From: Pseudomonas sp. BN102
GTDB lineage: Bacteria; Pseudomonadota; Gammaproteobacteria; Pseudomonadales; Pseudomonadaceae
DNA length: 64,000 bases
Direction: 5' to 3'
NCBI RefSeq assembly: GCF_029871245.1
Contig: NZ_SSON01000075.1
Coordinates: forward strand, 14,943-78,942
Within the stretch, counting starts at the first letter, position 1. Each line of letters starts with the position of its first letter. Below, in pieces: positions 47,362 through 56,133 of this stretch. Position numbers and translations under genes: made by a program. Below the pieces are notes generated by a model. The model saw only the letters and a program-made list of their open reading frames with translations, did not search any database and had not been told where the DNA came from.

Positions 47362-48503
47362 ATGACAAGAACGTACCAATTCGCGGAATCGCGTCCGAAG
47401 GTTGCGGTCGCGGGCGGCAGTCGGGATTCAGCCTGGTCGAGCTGATGATCGCAGCCACTATCAGCTTGCTGATAATGGCGGCGGTCCTGACGCTTTTCCT
47501 GGATGTGTCGAGGACCAACGATGAAATGGCCAGGACCAATGCTCAGATCGAGAATGGCCGGTTTGCGCTGCAACTGCTCCAGGAAGACCTGGCCCATGCC
47601 GGCTTCTGGGATGGCTATGTCCCGGAGTTCGACGACCTGAGCAAGAGCGCCGTGCCGAGCGACGTTCCCACCGTGGTACCCGGACCCTGCTCGTGGAGTG
47701 CGGCCGATAATACGAATCTGATGGGTATCTCCGTGCAGGCGTATGACGATGTGCCTCCCGGTTGCAACACGATAGTCACCAACAAGAAAGCCAACACCGA
47801 TGTGCTGGTCATCCGGCATGCGGAAACCTGCCGCCCCGGGGTGGGCAACTGTGAAGCGGAAGTTGCCGGAAAGCTCTATTTCCAACCCTCTTTTTGTGCG
47901 ACCGATCCGGCGCGCTACGTGCTGGGCACCAGTGGCTTCACCATGAAGAAGAGGAACTGCACCACGCTTTCGGAGAAGCGCAAGTTCGTCTCCAACATCT
48001 ACTACGTCCGCGATTTTTCCGTGACTGCCGGGGATGGCATACCCACGCTCATGCGCTCGACATTCGGGGCAGGGGCGGCTCCAGAGGCAGCGGAGTCCCT
48101 CATTGAAGGGATAGAGGGCTTCCGAGTCGAGCTGGGCCTCGACAACGTCGGAGATGGTGGCGTGGCGAACGACTATACAGCGGCGGTCAGCTTCGCCCTG
48201 GATACCAATGGCGAAGCTGATCGCTCACGGCCAACCAACCGGGGCAACGGCGCCGCAGACGGCAACTTCGTGCGTTGCCCGGCCGCTGGCTGCACGGTGA
48301 GCCAGCTAATCGACGTGGTCGCGGTCAAGGTCTTCCTACTGGTGCGTGGCATTCAACCTTCTCCGGGTTACAGCGACGGCAAGACGTACGCCCTGGGTCT
48401 CGCCGATCCCGCCGCGGAAATTGTCGGCAGCAACTACAAGCGCCATGTCTATTCCACGACCGCGCGCCTGGTCAACGTTTCGGGACGGAGGGAAACGCCA
48501 TGA
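47358..48503 (+). CDS. pilW: PilW-like type IV minor pilin, operon 1
   Basis: A 381-residue prepilin with a long basic leader ending RGRQSG, then FSLVELMIAATISLLIMAAV (Glu +5). PilW is the GspJ-like minor pilin. Typical PilW text follows: IENGRFALQLLQEDLAHAGF and, near the C-terminus, VVAVKVFLLVRGI. It overlaps both neighbours by ATGA, so the operon is tightly coupled. It is somewhat longer than the 343-residue PilW of operon 2. Confidence 0.88.
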   Translation: MNDKNVPIRGIASEGCGRGRQSGFSLVELMIAATISLLIMAAVLTLFLDVSRTNDEMARTNAQIENGRFALQLLQEDLAHAGFWDGYVPEFDDLSKSAVPSDVPTVVPGPCSWSAADNTNLMGISVQAYDDVPPGCNTIVTNKKANTDVLVIRHAETCRPGVGNCEAEVAGKLYFQPSFCATDPARYVLGTSGFTMKKRNCTTLSEKRKFVSNIYYVRDFSVTAGDGIPTLMRSTFGAGAAPEAAESLIEGIEGFRVELGLDNVGDGGVANDYTAAVSFALDTNGEADRSRPTNRGNGAADGNFVRCPAAGCTVSQLIDVVAVKVFLLVRGIQPSPGYSDGKTYALGLADPAAEIVGSNYKRHVYSTTARLVNVSGRRETP

Positions 48504-48997
48504 TTACAAGCGCTTCGAAACGCGATCAGCAGGGCGCGACCCTGGTCGTCGGGCTGATCATGTTGCTGATGCTCACCCTCCTGGTTGGCAGCGCGTTCAC
48601 CATGAGCGGCAGCAGCCTCAAGTCGGTGGGCAATATGCAGGCGCGTGATGAAGCGCTCGCGGCTGCCAACCTCGCGACCGAACAGGTGGTCAGCTCGCCA
48701 TTCACGGATGCACCGACTGCCGAATGGATCAACGTGGATATCAATAATGACGGTGCAACTGATTACACCGTCAGCATGGCGCCCCCAACTTGCATCAGCG
48801 AAACGGAACTTCCCGTAGTCGCCGAAGGCAAGGAAAGTGGTATACGCGCAGGGGTAGTGACGCCGGATTCGCAGTGGAACACAGTCTGGGAGCTGGCGGC
48901 GACAGTGACCGACCCGGTCAGTGGTGCTGCTACGAAAGTTCGTTCGGGCGTGCGGGTCGTGCTCTCGCAAAGCGAAAAGGAAAGTGTGTGTCCGTAA
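48500..48997 (+). CDS. pilX: PilX-like type IV minor pilin, operon 1
   Basis: A 165-residue prepilin: leader MITSASKRDQQG, then ATLVVGLIMLLMLTLLVGSA. Position +5 is Val rather than Glu, as in the second PilX here and in tip-type GspK proteins. The PilX_N helix continues NMQARDEALAAANLATEQVV. Its ATG overlaps the pilW stop. In known systems PilX sits with PilV and PilW beneath PilY1. Confidence 0.87.
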   Translation: MITSASKRDQQGATLVVGLIMLLMLTLLVGSAFTMSGSSLKSVGNMQARDEALAAANLATEQVVSSPFTDAPTAEWINVDINNDGATDYTVSMAPPTCISETELPVVAEGKESGIRAGVVTPDSQWNTVWELAATVTDPVSGAATKVRSGVRVVLSQSEKESVCP

Positions 48998-49022
48998 CCG
49001 AGGATTGTTTTAGGAGAGCGGC

Positions 49023-52000
49023 ATGAGAACGGGGTTCTTGAAAGGAATGGTGGCCGCTGTGGCCCTGGCGTACTGGCTACCTGGACACGCCGAGGATATC
49101 GATCTTTTTGTGAGTTCCGCTCCCAGTGCCAACGATGTGCCGAATGTGCTGATCGTCTTGGATAACACTGCCAACTGGAACAATGCCTTCGCCAACGAAA
49201 TGGCGGCTCTGGGTACTGTGCTGAGTGGTCTGGATGCCGACAAGTTTCGTGTTGGCCTGATGTTGTTCACGGAAACTGGACAGGGCAACTCCAATACGGA
49301 TGGCGCATATGTGCGCGCGGCCATTCGACTGATGAACAGCACCAACAAGGTCAAGTACCAAGAGCTGATTCAGAGCCTCCACATCACCGATGACAAGTCC
49401 AACGGCGGCAAGGCAGGCTTGGCTATGTGGGAGGCGTACCAGTATTTTTCTGCTGGCGCACCCCATGCTGGCAATGGCAAGAACAAAGCGGACTACACAG
49501 CGAATAATTTCGGTACGGCTGCCTCAAAAGCGATTTATGCGATTTCGGAGAATGCACTTTCCTCCAAAAATGCGACCGCTTACAACACGCCTATTGCTTC
49601 GGGCTGCGCGAAAAATTTCATCATCTATATCAGTAATGGTGCAGCGCAGGACAACAACTCCGATATAACCATAGGCACCGCTGCGCTTGCCGCCGCGGGC
49701 GGTAGAACGACCGCCATTCCAATTTCCCCCAGTGGTTCGCAGGATAACGTAGCGGACGAATGGGCCCGCTTCATGAGGGCAAGCGATCTCAATATCAAGA
49801 CCTACACGCTTGATGTAAACAAGTTGACCACAGGCCAGGGGCCCGGTTGGACCGCCTTGATGAAGAGCATGGCGAACTCCAGTGGTGGGAAGTATTTCGA
49901 CGTGACGAGTACGGGGTCGGAAATTGCGGATGCACTGAATGCGGTGTTTTCTGAAATTCAACCCGTGAACAGCGCATTCGCCTCTGTCAGCCTGCCTGTG
50001 AGCGTCAATACACAAGGTACTTACCTGAACCAGGTATTCATAGGGATGTTCCGCCCTGATGAGAACATGCTGCCCCGCTGGGATGGCAACCTGAAGCAAT
50101 ACAAACTTGGTATATCCGATGGTGTCTTGAGGCTGCAAGACGCTGCTGGGAAAACAGCGGTCAATAGCTCGACCAACTTCATTACACCCTGTGCGCGTAG
50201 TTTCTGGACGCCCACGACATTGGATAGTTATTGGGCATTCAGTGGCGATGCGCAGGGTACCTGTACTGAGATTGCCAACTCGGAAAGTTCGAATACTCCG
50301 GATGGTAATGTGGTTGAGAAAGGGGGGCAGGGCTATCTATTGCGAGGTGACACTTCGCGCACCGTATACACCTGTAACCCAACCTTTGCCTCGTGCACCG
50401 AACTGACCGAGTTCACATTCAGCAACACCGACGTCTCGGCGAGCCTGCTCGGCGTCTCGGCGACAGATGATCCTTCGGATGTAGATACAATCGATGAGCG
50501 AACCGAACTGATCAACTGGGCGCGTGGCCTAGATCTCGACGACGAGAACGGAGGTGCGGTAACCACGGAAATGCGTCCTTCCGTACATGGAGACGTCGTG
50601 CACTCTCGCCCGGTAGCGATCGACTATGGCACGACTGGGGCACCAGAGGTTGTCGTGTTCTATGGCGGCAATGACGGTGTATTCCGAGCAATCAATGGCA
50701 ATCGTAGTAACAGCATCGGTGACGTCGCGGCCGGAGATGAACTCTGGTCATTCGTTCCGCCCGAGTTCTACGGAAAGCTCAATCGTCTTCGCGAAAATAC
50801 GACGACCATCCGATTCCAAGGTAGCGAGGGTGGCGAGCCCAAGGACTACGGCATTGATGGGCCGATCACGGCGTTTCGCGGAAGCATCAGCGGCACGCAG
50901 AAGACCTTCATTTACGCGGGAATGCGTCGCGGCGGACGAGCTCTTTACGCATTCGACGTTACCGATCCGGCCAGCCCGGAGCTGAAGTGGAAGGCCGGCT
51001 GCCCGAACCAGGGCGACGATACTGGCTGCAGCGTCGGCATGAGTGGAGTTGGTCAGACCTGGTCATCCGCGATGGTGCTGAAAGCCTCAGGCTATGATTC
51101 TGGAAACTCGCCGCTACTGATCATGGGCGGGGGGTATGACAACTGCGAGGATACAGACGACGGCACGTCCAATCATTCATGTACCAGTTCCAGCAAGGGC
51201 AACAAGATATATGTACTGGACGCCCAAACCGGTGCGGTGCAAGCAACGCTGAATACCTTGCGGGGCGTAATTGGCGACGTGACCGTGGTGCCCGACAGCT
51301 CCGGACTGGCAGCATATGCATATGCTGCGGATCTCGGGGGAAATATCTATCGAATCGCCATGGGCAACGCCGCACCAGGGAGCTGGTCAATCACCCGTAT
51401 CGCAGCGCTGGGATGTGACAATGGCGGTAGTTGCGATAGCAACCGGAAGTTCATGTTCGCGCCAGAGGTCGTTTCCTCTGGTGGAAGCTACTTCTTGCAG
51501 ATTGGTTCGGGAGATAGGGAAAAACCATTGAGCAGCTATGCTGCGACAGCCGGCGTTGCCAACTATTTCTTCAATATCAAGGATCGGCCGACCGACGCTG
51601 ACTGGCTTTCTACTGGTACATGTACGGGTAGTGTGATCTGCCTGGATTCACTGCTGGAGATTTCCGATAGTTCCAACCCGACCCAGGCGGATCTGAACTC
51701 TAAGCCAAAGGGCTGGCGCCTTGCGTTGTCTCCCGCGGAACAGGTGGTGACCTCGGCGGTGACTGTGTTCGGTCGGATTGTATTCAATACCCATGAGCCT
51801 ACGCCTCCTGATCCGGGCGCCTGTACCACTCTCGGTACCAACCGTGCCTATAACATTGCCTACACAGATGCCTCGGGATTGGATGGGGATCGCTTCGTCG
51901 AACTCGAGGGGGGTGGATTGTCCCCATCCCCAGTGGCAGGCACGGTCAAACTGGATGATGGCACCGAACTGCCATTTGTCTGTATGCTCGATTGCTTTGA

Positions 52001-52070
52001 GCCGGACCCTGAGTTCACTTCGGTTGTACAACCCAAAGGCCGGGTTTACTGGAGCATCGACCGAGAATGA
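49023..52070 (+). CDS. pilY1: PilY1-like pilus tip adhesin, operon 1 (divergent copy)
   Basis: A 1015-residue exported protein. Signal peptide MRTGFLKGMVAAVALAYWLP with cleavage near GHA-ED. An N-terminal von Willebrand A-like domain (~38-330) starts VLIVLDNTANWNN, where the metal-binding DxSxS is replaced by D-N-T-A-N. The C-terminal PilY1 propeller (~515-960) contains VVFYGGNDGVFRAINGN, YAGMRRGGRALYAFDVTDP and AADLGGNIYRI. The calcium-loop position reads D758-S-S-G-L, lacking the usual acidic ligands. The gene is clearly richer in A+T than its neighbours. AGGAGA precedes the ATG. Confidence 0.9.
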   Translation: MRTGFLKGMVAAVALAYWLPGHAEDIDLFVSSAPSANDVPNVLIVLDNTANWNNAFANEMAALGTVLSGLDADKFRVGLMLFTETGQGNSNTDGAYVRAAIRLMNSTNKVKYQELIQSLHITDDKSNGGKAGLAMWEAYQYFSAGAPHAGNGKNKADYTANNFGTAASKAIYAISENALSSKNATAYNTPIASGCAKNFIIYISNGAAQDNNSDITIGTAALAAAGGRTTAIPISPSGSQDNVADEWARFMRASDLNIKTYTLDVNKLTTGQGPGWTALMKSMANSSGGKYFDVTSTGSEIADALNAVFSEIQPVNSAFASVSLPVSVNTQGTYLNQVFIGMFRPDENMLPRWDGNLKQYKLGISDGVLRLQDAAGKTAVNSSTNFITPCARSFWTPTTLDSYWAFSGDAQGTCTEIANSESSNTPDGNVVEKGGQGYLLRGDTSRTVYTCNPTFASCTELTEFTFSNTDVSASLLGVSATDDPSDVDTIDERTELINWARGLDLDDENGGAVTTEMRPSVHGDVVHSRPVAIDYGTTGAPEVVVFYGGNDGVFRAINGNRSNSIGDVAAGDELWSFVPPEFYGKLNRLRENTTTIRFQGSEGGEPKDYGIDGPITAFRGSISGTQKTFIYAGMRRGGRALYAFDVTDPASPELKWKAGCPNQGDDTGCSVGMSGVGQTWSSAMVLKASGYDSGNSPLLIMGGGYDNCEDTDDGTSNHSCTSSSKGNKIYVLDAQTGAVQATLNTLRGVIGDVTVVPDSSGLAAYAYAADLGGNIYRIAMGNAAPGSWSITRIAALGCDNGGSCDSNRKFMFAPEVVSSGGSYFLQIGSGDREKPLSSYAATAGVANYFFNIKDRPTDADWLSTGTCTGSVICLDSLLEISDSSNPTQADLNSKPKGWRLALSPAEQVVTSAVTVFGRIVFNTHEPTPPDPGACTTLGTNRAYNIAYTDASGLDGDRFVELEGGGLSPSPVAGTVKLDDGTELPFVCMLDCFEPDPEFTSVVQPKGRVYWSIDRE

Positions 52071-52603
52071 GCGGCTTACCCATGAACGTGGGGAGGGCGG
52101 GCGGCGCCAGGCGGCGCTGCTCCGCAGGCTTCACCCTGATCGAGTTGATGGTCACGCTGGTGGTGTTGGCAGTCTTGCTGGGAATCGCAATTCCCTCCTT
52201 TACCGACGTCACCCTGGCTAGCAAGCTTCGGTCCCAGGCGAACGAGCTGGTTGCCGGAGCGCAGCTCGCTCGCAGCGAGGCCATCAAGCGCAACCAGCCG
52301 GTGACGTTTTGCGCTTCGGCAAACGGCTCAACCTGCGCTTCGTCGGGAGGCTGGGAGCAGGGCTGGATAGTGCGCAACTCCGGCGGCACGGTGGTGCAGG
52401 CCCATCCGGCTGCTCCGAGCGGGTACCTGATTTCCTCCGCTGTGCAGAGCATTGCATTCCAACCCACGGGCACGGCCTCGGCGAGCGCTGTATTGAAGGT
52501 CTGCCGCGCTTCTCCGGATGAGGGCGATCAGGAGCGTCTGATTTCCATCAGCGTCACGGGACGCGCCTCGGTGTCCAAGACTAACGACGGTACCTGTCCC
52601 TGA
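52067..52603 (+). CDS. FimU/FimT-like (GspH family) minor pilin, operon 1
   Basis: A 178-residue prepilin, last gene of operon 1. A long leader (ending RRRCSAG) precedes FTLIELMVTLVVLAVLLGIA with Gly(-1) and Glu(+5). The GspH body has ANELVAGAQLARSEAIKRNQ and WEQGWIVRNSGG, with paired cysteines in FCASANGSTCAS. The ATG at 52067 overlaps the pilY1 stop (ATGA); ATG 52082 is an alternative. Its first 20 mature residues closely match FimU of operon 2, but the DNA differs at many wobble positions. Confidence 0.87.
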   Translation: MSGLPMNVGRAGGARRRCSAGFTLIELMVTLVVLAVLLGIAIPSFTDVTLASKLRSQANELVAGAQLARSEAIKRNQPVTFCASANGSTCASSGGWEQGWIVRNSGGTVVQAHPAAPSGYLISSAVQSIAFQPTGTASASAVLKVCRASPDEGDQERLISISVTGRASVSKTNDGTCP

Positions 52604-52675
52604 CCCGGGACGTGCCGTCGCAAGGATCAATCGGGCGCACATCTTCACTTGCCGCTGCCTTAGAATCCCCTTCCC

Positions 52676-52697
52676 GGTGCCGGCTTCCGCCGGCACC
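52676..52697 (+). terminator. Hairpin between minor-pilin operon 1 and thiO
   Basis: GGTGCCGGC-TTCC-GCCGGCACC, a 9-bp perfect stem 73 bases after the fimU-like stop. There is no T-run. It may end operon 1 or lie in the thiO leader. Confidence 0.45.
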
Positions 52698-52798
52698 CTG
52701 ATACTGCGTTCATATTCTCCGGGCGCTGCTTGCGCGAGGCTCCCGTGGGCGCCCATTGCCTGCGACGCTCCGGATTTCCCAGTTGTTCTGGAGGTTCC

Positions 52799-53890
52799 AT
52801 GCGCGTTTTGCTGGTCGGTGGGGGGGCTATCGGGTTGCTGTCGGCATACCTGTTGGCACGGGACGGAGTCGAGGTCTGCTTGTTGGACAAGGGGCCTTGT
52901 GGCCGCGAGTCGTCCTGGGCCGGTGGCGGTATCGTCTCGCCGCTCTATCCCTGGCGCTATTCCTCGGCCGTGACGGCACTGGCGCATTGGTCCCAGGACT
53001 TCTACCCCCAGTTTGGCCAGCGCTTGTTCGCTGAAACCGGAATAGACCCGGAGGTCTATGAGACCGGCCTGTATTGGCTGGATCTGGACGACGAGGCCGA
53101 GGCCCTGGCGTGGGCCGCTCGCGAAGGGCGGCCGCTGGCGCCGGTGGCGATGGACCAAGTGCATGCCGCCGTGCCGCCGCTCGGGCCGGGTTTCCAGCGT
53201 GCCATCCATATGGCTGGCGTGGCCAATGTGCGCAATCCCCGACTGACGCGCGCCCTGCGCGAGGCTTTGCTGCGCATGCCGAACGTGACCCTGCATGAGT
53301 CCTGTGAGGTGCGTGGTTTCATTCGCGATGGTCAGCGAATCACCGGGGTGAGCACCGCTGGCGGAGAGTTCCTGGCGGACCGCGTGGTGCTGGCGGCCGG
53401 TGCCTGGAGTGGTGAGCTGCTGGCCAGTCTTGGTCTGGCCTTGCCGGTGGAGCCGGTGAAGGGGCAGATGATTCTCTTCAAGTGTGCCGAGAACTTCTTG
53501 CCGGCCATGGTGCTGGCGAAGGGGCGCTATGCGATCCCGCGCCGGGACGGGCATATCCTCGTGGGCAGTACTTTGGAGCATGCCGGTTTCGACAAGACGC
53601 CCACCAGCGAAGCCTTGGAAAGCCTGAAGGCATCCGCCTTCGAACTGCTGCCGCAATTGAAGGATGCCGAGCTGGTGGGGCACTGGGCGGGTTTGCGTCC
53701 GGGCTCGCCAGACGGGATTCCCTTTATCGGTCCTGTGCCCGGGGCGGACGGCCTGTGGCTGAACTGCGGCCATTACCGCAACGGGCTGGTGCTGGCGCCG
53801 GCATCGTGCCGATTGCTGGCGGACCTGATGTTGGGGCGTGCGCCGATCATCGATCCGCAGCCATACGCGCCGGTGGGGCGCCTGGGGTGA
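52799..53890 (+). CDS. thiO: Glycine oxidase ThiO / D-amino acid oxidase family
   Basis: A 363-residue FAD-dependent oxidase. The N-terminal Rossmann motif VLLVGGGAIGLLSAYLLARD (GxGxxG), ESSWAGGGIVSPLYPWRY, and the C-terminal GLRPGSPDGIPFIGPVPG with NCGHYRNGLVLAP are diagnostic. It would oxidise glycine or D-amino acids to the imine and H2O2; ThiO supplies iminoglycine for thiamine thiazole. GGAGG lies 5 bases before ATG 52799. In P. aeruginosa the same gene borders fimT/fimU; here it separates two pilin operons. Confidence 0.93.
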   Translation: MRVLLVGGGAIGLLSAYLLARDGVEVCLLDKGPCGRESSWAGGGIVSPLYPWRYSSAVTALAHWSQDFYPQFGQRLFAETGIDPEVYETGLYWLDLDDEAEALAWAAREGRPLAPVAMDQVHAAVPPLGPGFQRAIHMAGVANVRNPRLTRALREALLRMPNVTLHESCEVRGFIRDGQRITGVSTAGGEFLADRVVLAAGAWSGELLASLGLALPVEPVKGQMILFKCAENFLPAMVLAKGRYAIPRRDGHILVGSTLEHAGFDKTPTSEALESLKASAFELLPQLKDAELVGHWAGLRPGSPDGIPFIGPVPGADGLWLNCGHYRNGLVLAPASCRLLADLMLGRAPIIDPQPYAPVGRLG

Positions 53891-54077
53891 TGCCGGGATC
53901 GATCTGACGCACTTGGGGCTTGCGACCGGTGCCCTTGCAGGCCCCGGCCCCGGCGTTCTGTTAAATCATCCTCGGCAATCTTGTGGCCAAGCTCGCAGTT
54001 CGCGAAAACCCAATTTAAAACGAACGTGCCACTAAGCTACTATGCGCGCATAAATTGCCGCTGGTCGTTAGATTTCG

Positions 54078-54087
54078 ACCGCTCGTC
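54078..54087 (+). promoter_or_regulatory. AlgR-box-like sequence upstream of fimU
   Basis: ACCGCTCGTC differs by one base from the AlgR consensus ACCGTTCGTC, and lies 87 bases upstream of the fimU start of operon 2. In P. aeruginosa AlgR activates the fimU-pilVWXY1Y2E operon. Operation here is inferred. Confidence 0.6.
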
Positions 54088-54124
54088 ATGGAAGGTCGGC
54101 AAGGTCGGGGCAGGAAGCTCCGCG

Positions 54125-54144
54125 GCGTGAGCTCCGGCTCACGC
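54125..54144 (+). promoter_or_regulatory. Stable hairpin in the fimU leader
   Basis: GCGTGAGC-TCCG-GCTCACGC is a perfect 8-bp stem closed by a C-G pair around UCCG, a UNCG-type tetraloop. It ends 29 bases before the fimU ATG. It could affect mRNA stability or initiation; no known riboswitch was recognised. Confidence 0.5.
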
Positions 54145-54173
54145 AGGTCAGGACCATTCTATGAGGGCAGGGA

Positions 54174-54638
54174 ATGTCGCAGCGAGGTTTCACGCTGATC
54201 GAACTGATGGTCACGCTCGTCGTGCTCGCAGTATTGATCAGTTTGGCAGCACCGAATCTTTCCCAGATGCTTCGCGAGAACCAGGCAGCGGCAGAACTTG
54301 AAGCGTTCTCCGGCATGCTCAGCTATGCGCGACGCGAAGCGGTCCAGGGGGCTCAAACCGTAAGGCTCAAGGGGCCGCTGGCGGCCGATGGCAGCTGGCA
54401 GTTGTTGCGCGAGCGGGACAGCCTGGAACTGCGCCGCTTCCCGCCCCTCACCTCATTCGTGGCCGGACCGGCGGGGCTGCAAGACATTCTCTTCGACTCG
54501 CAGGGCCGCCTGGTCAGCGCGGCCAGGATGGCTTTCACCCTGGCGTTAAAGGACGCGTCACTGGGCTGCACCACTTTCAATCGCAGCGTTTCCATCGAGC
54601 TGTCCGGTTCGATTTCCCTGCAGAAGCGAGGCTGCTGA
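54174..54638 (+). CDS. fimU: FimU (GspH family) minor pilin, operon 2
   Basis: A 154-residue prepilin with a very short leader MSQRG before FTLIELMVTLVVLAVLISLA. Gly(-1) and Glu(+5) are present. The GspH-type body has LEAFSGMLSYARREAVQGAQ and ends in a Cys (LQKRGC) matching LGCTTFN, suggesting a disulfide. It is the first gene of operon 2 and overlaps pilV by one base (TGATG). FimU in P. aeruginosa links the PilVWXY1 tip complex to the major pilin. Confidence 0.9.
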   Translation: MSQRGFTLIELMVTLVVLAVLISLAAPNLSQMLRENQAAAELEAFSGMLSYARREAVQGAQTVRLKGPLAADGSWQLLRERDSLELRRFPPLTSFVAGPAGLQDILFDSQGRLVSAARMAFTLALKDASLGCTTFNRSVSIELSGSISLQKRGC

Positions 54639-55075
54639 TGAGTGCGTCGTCCCAACGAGGGGCCTCGCTCATCGAGGTCCTGGTCGCAGTGCTCCTCTTC
54701 TCCATTGGTGTACTGGGTCTGGCTGCCATGCAGCTCACCGCGTTGAAGGCGAACCAGACCGCGTCCGTACGCTCCCATGCGACCTTCCTGGCCTACGAGA
54801 TGGCGGATCGCATGCGCGCGGCGCGGGGAGATGCGCAGGCGGGGTTCTACAACCTGGCGGTTGGCGCCGCCCTGCCCTGTGATCCGGTCAAGGAAACCTG
54901 CCTGCCTTTCCAGCGGGACCTGGCGGAATGGCGCGCCAATCTTGCCCGGCAACTGCCGGAGGGGAGTGGCGGTGTGGTGCAGAACGGTGACCGCTTCACG
55001 GTGATCGTGCAATGGAACGAGGAGCGGGTGGGCGGAAACGCCGCTCAGCAGTTCTCCTTCGTCACGCAGATTTGA
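54638..55075 (+). CDS. pilV: PilV minor pilin, operon 2
   Basis: A 145-residue prepilin: leader MSASSQRG, then ASLIEVLVAVLLFSIGVLGL (Glu +5), the PilV signature, followed by NQTASVRSHATFLAYEMADR. Two Cys in LPCDPVKETCLPF likely pair. Translation is probably coupled to fimU through the overlapping TGATG. It is shorter than the operon 1 copy and closer to P. aeruginosa PilV in layout. Confidence 0.92.
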   Translation: MSASSQRGASLIEVLVAVLLFSIGVLGLAAMQLTALKANQTASVRSHATFLAYEMADRMRAARGDAQAGFYNLAVGAALPCDPVKETCLPFQRDLAEWRANLARQLPEGSGGVVQNGDRFTVIVQWNEERVGGNAAQQFSFVTQI

Positions 55076-55085
55076 CGGGGTGCTC

Positions 55086-56117
55086 ATGCGCAAGCAACGC
55101 GGCTTGAGCCTGGTGGAGCTGATGGTGGCCATGGTGATCGGCCTGGTCATCAGCCTGGCTGTCCTCCAGGTCTTCATCAGCAACAAGAACACCTTCCTCC
55201 TCCGGGGGGCAGCGGGAAAGCTGCAGGAAAACGGGCGCTTCGCCCTGCAATACCTCGCCGCCGAACTGCGCCCTGCGGGAGTGGGGGTGGGGACTCGGCT
55301 CGATGAGGACGACATCTGCGTGGTGGCCGCCAAAGGCGACTCCGCGGAATGGAGCGCCATGAACCGCCCCATCTGGGGAAAACGCATCACGGCAACCGGC
55401 GGCCTCGGGGTGGTAGGCACCGACCAGCTGGCGATCTTCGCCAATGACGGTTGCGAGTCCTTTCTCACCGCCGGCGAGCTGCTCAAGCCCTCGCTCAATG
55501 CGAATCTCAAGGTCACGGCCTACTGCCCGAGCATGCAGCAGGACCATGCGGTGATGGTGCTGGACATGGAGAAGGCGGTGGTCATCCGGATCACCAACAA
55601 GCCGAATTCGTCCGGCAACGGCCAGGTGACGCTGACCCATGCCGCGAGCAACAACGACATGAACGCCAAGTGCGGTGGCTTCAAGTTCTCGGATATCCAG
55701 TTCAACGCCCCGGCGCGGGTGGTGGGCTTCGCCTACAGGACCTTCTATGTGGCGGATACAGGCCGCGTCACGGCAACCGGGCAGCCCATCCGCGCCTTGT
55801 TCGTCCGCGACGCGGCGCAGATTCCCGCGCAGACCAACGAAGTCGTAGAAGGCGTTGAGTCGCTGCGCACCAGTTTCGGCGTGGCGGCGGACAACAGTGT
55901 CGGCGTGCAGACGTACCTGAGCCCGGCCGAGGTGGAAGCGGCCAACCGTTGGGATGATGTCCGCACGGTGAAGATCGATCTGCTGCTGGCCAGCAATGAT
56001 CGAGTAGCGGGAGCCCAGGACCAGGCTGTCCAGTTCGGGGGGGCGGCAGTGGCGGCGGATGGGCGCCTGCGCCAGGTATTCAGCACGGTAGTGGCCCTGC
56101 GCAACCGGGTCGACTGA
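55086..56117 (+). CDS. pilW: PilW minor pilin, operon 2
   Basis: A 343-residue prepilin with leader MRKQRG and mature start LSLVELMVAMVIGLVISLAV. The region LQENGRFALQYLAAELRPAG is typical of PilW. ATG 55086 gives the usual short leader; GTG 55080 is the only alternative. It starts 10 bases after pilV. Cysteines occur in DDICVVAA, DGCESF, AYCPSM and AKCGGF. Confidence 0.92.
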   Translation: MRKQRGLSLVELMVAMVIGLVISLAVLQVFISNKNTFLLRGAAGKLQENGRFALQYLAAELRPAGVGVGTRLDEDDICVVAAKGDSAEWSAMNRPIWGKRITATGGLGVVGTDQLAIFANDGCESFLTAGELLKPSLNANLKVTAYCPSMQQDHAVMVLDMEKAVVIRITNKPNSSGNGQVTLTHAASNNDMNAKCGGFKFSDIQFNAPARVVGFAYRTFYVADTGRVTATGQPIRALFVRDAAQIPAQTNEVVEGVESLRTSFGVAADNSVGVQTYLSPAEVEAANRWDDVRTVKIDLLLASNDRVAGAQDQAVQFGGAAVAADGRLRQVFSTVVALRNRVD

Positions 56118-56133
56118 TGAGGCAAGGATAAGC

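Noticed and set aside
52067-54638. Recent gene conversion between the two FimU-type genes
   Set aside because: The first 20 mature residues are nearly identical in protein, but the DNA differs at many third positions, so similarity reflects conservation of the pilin helix.
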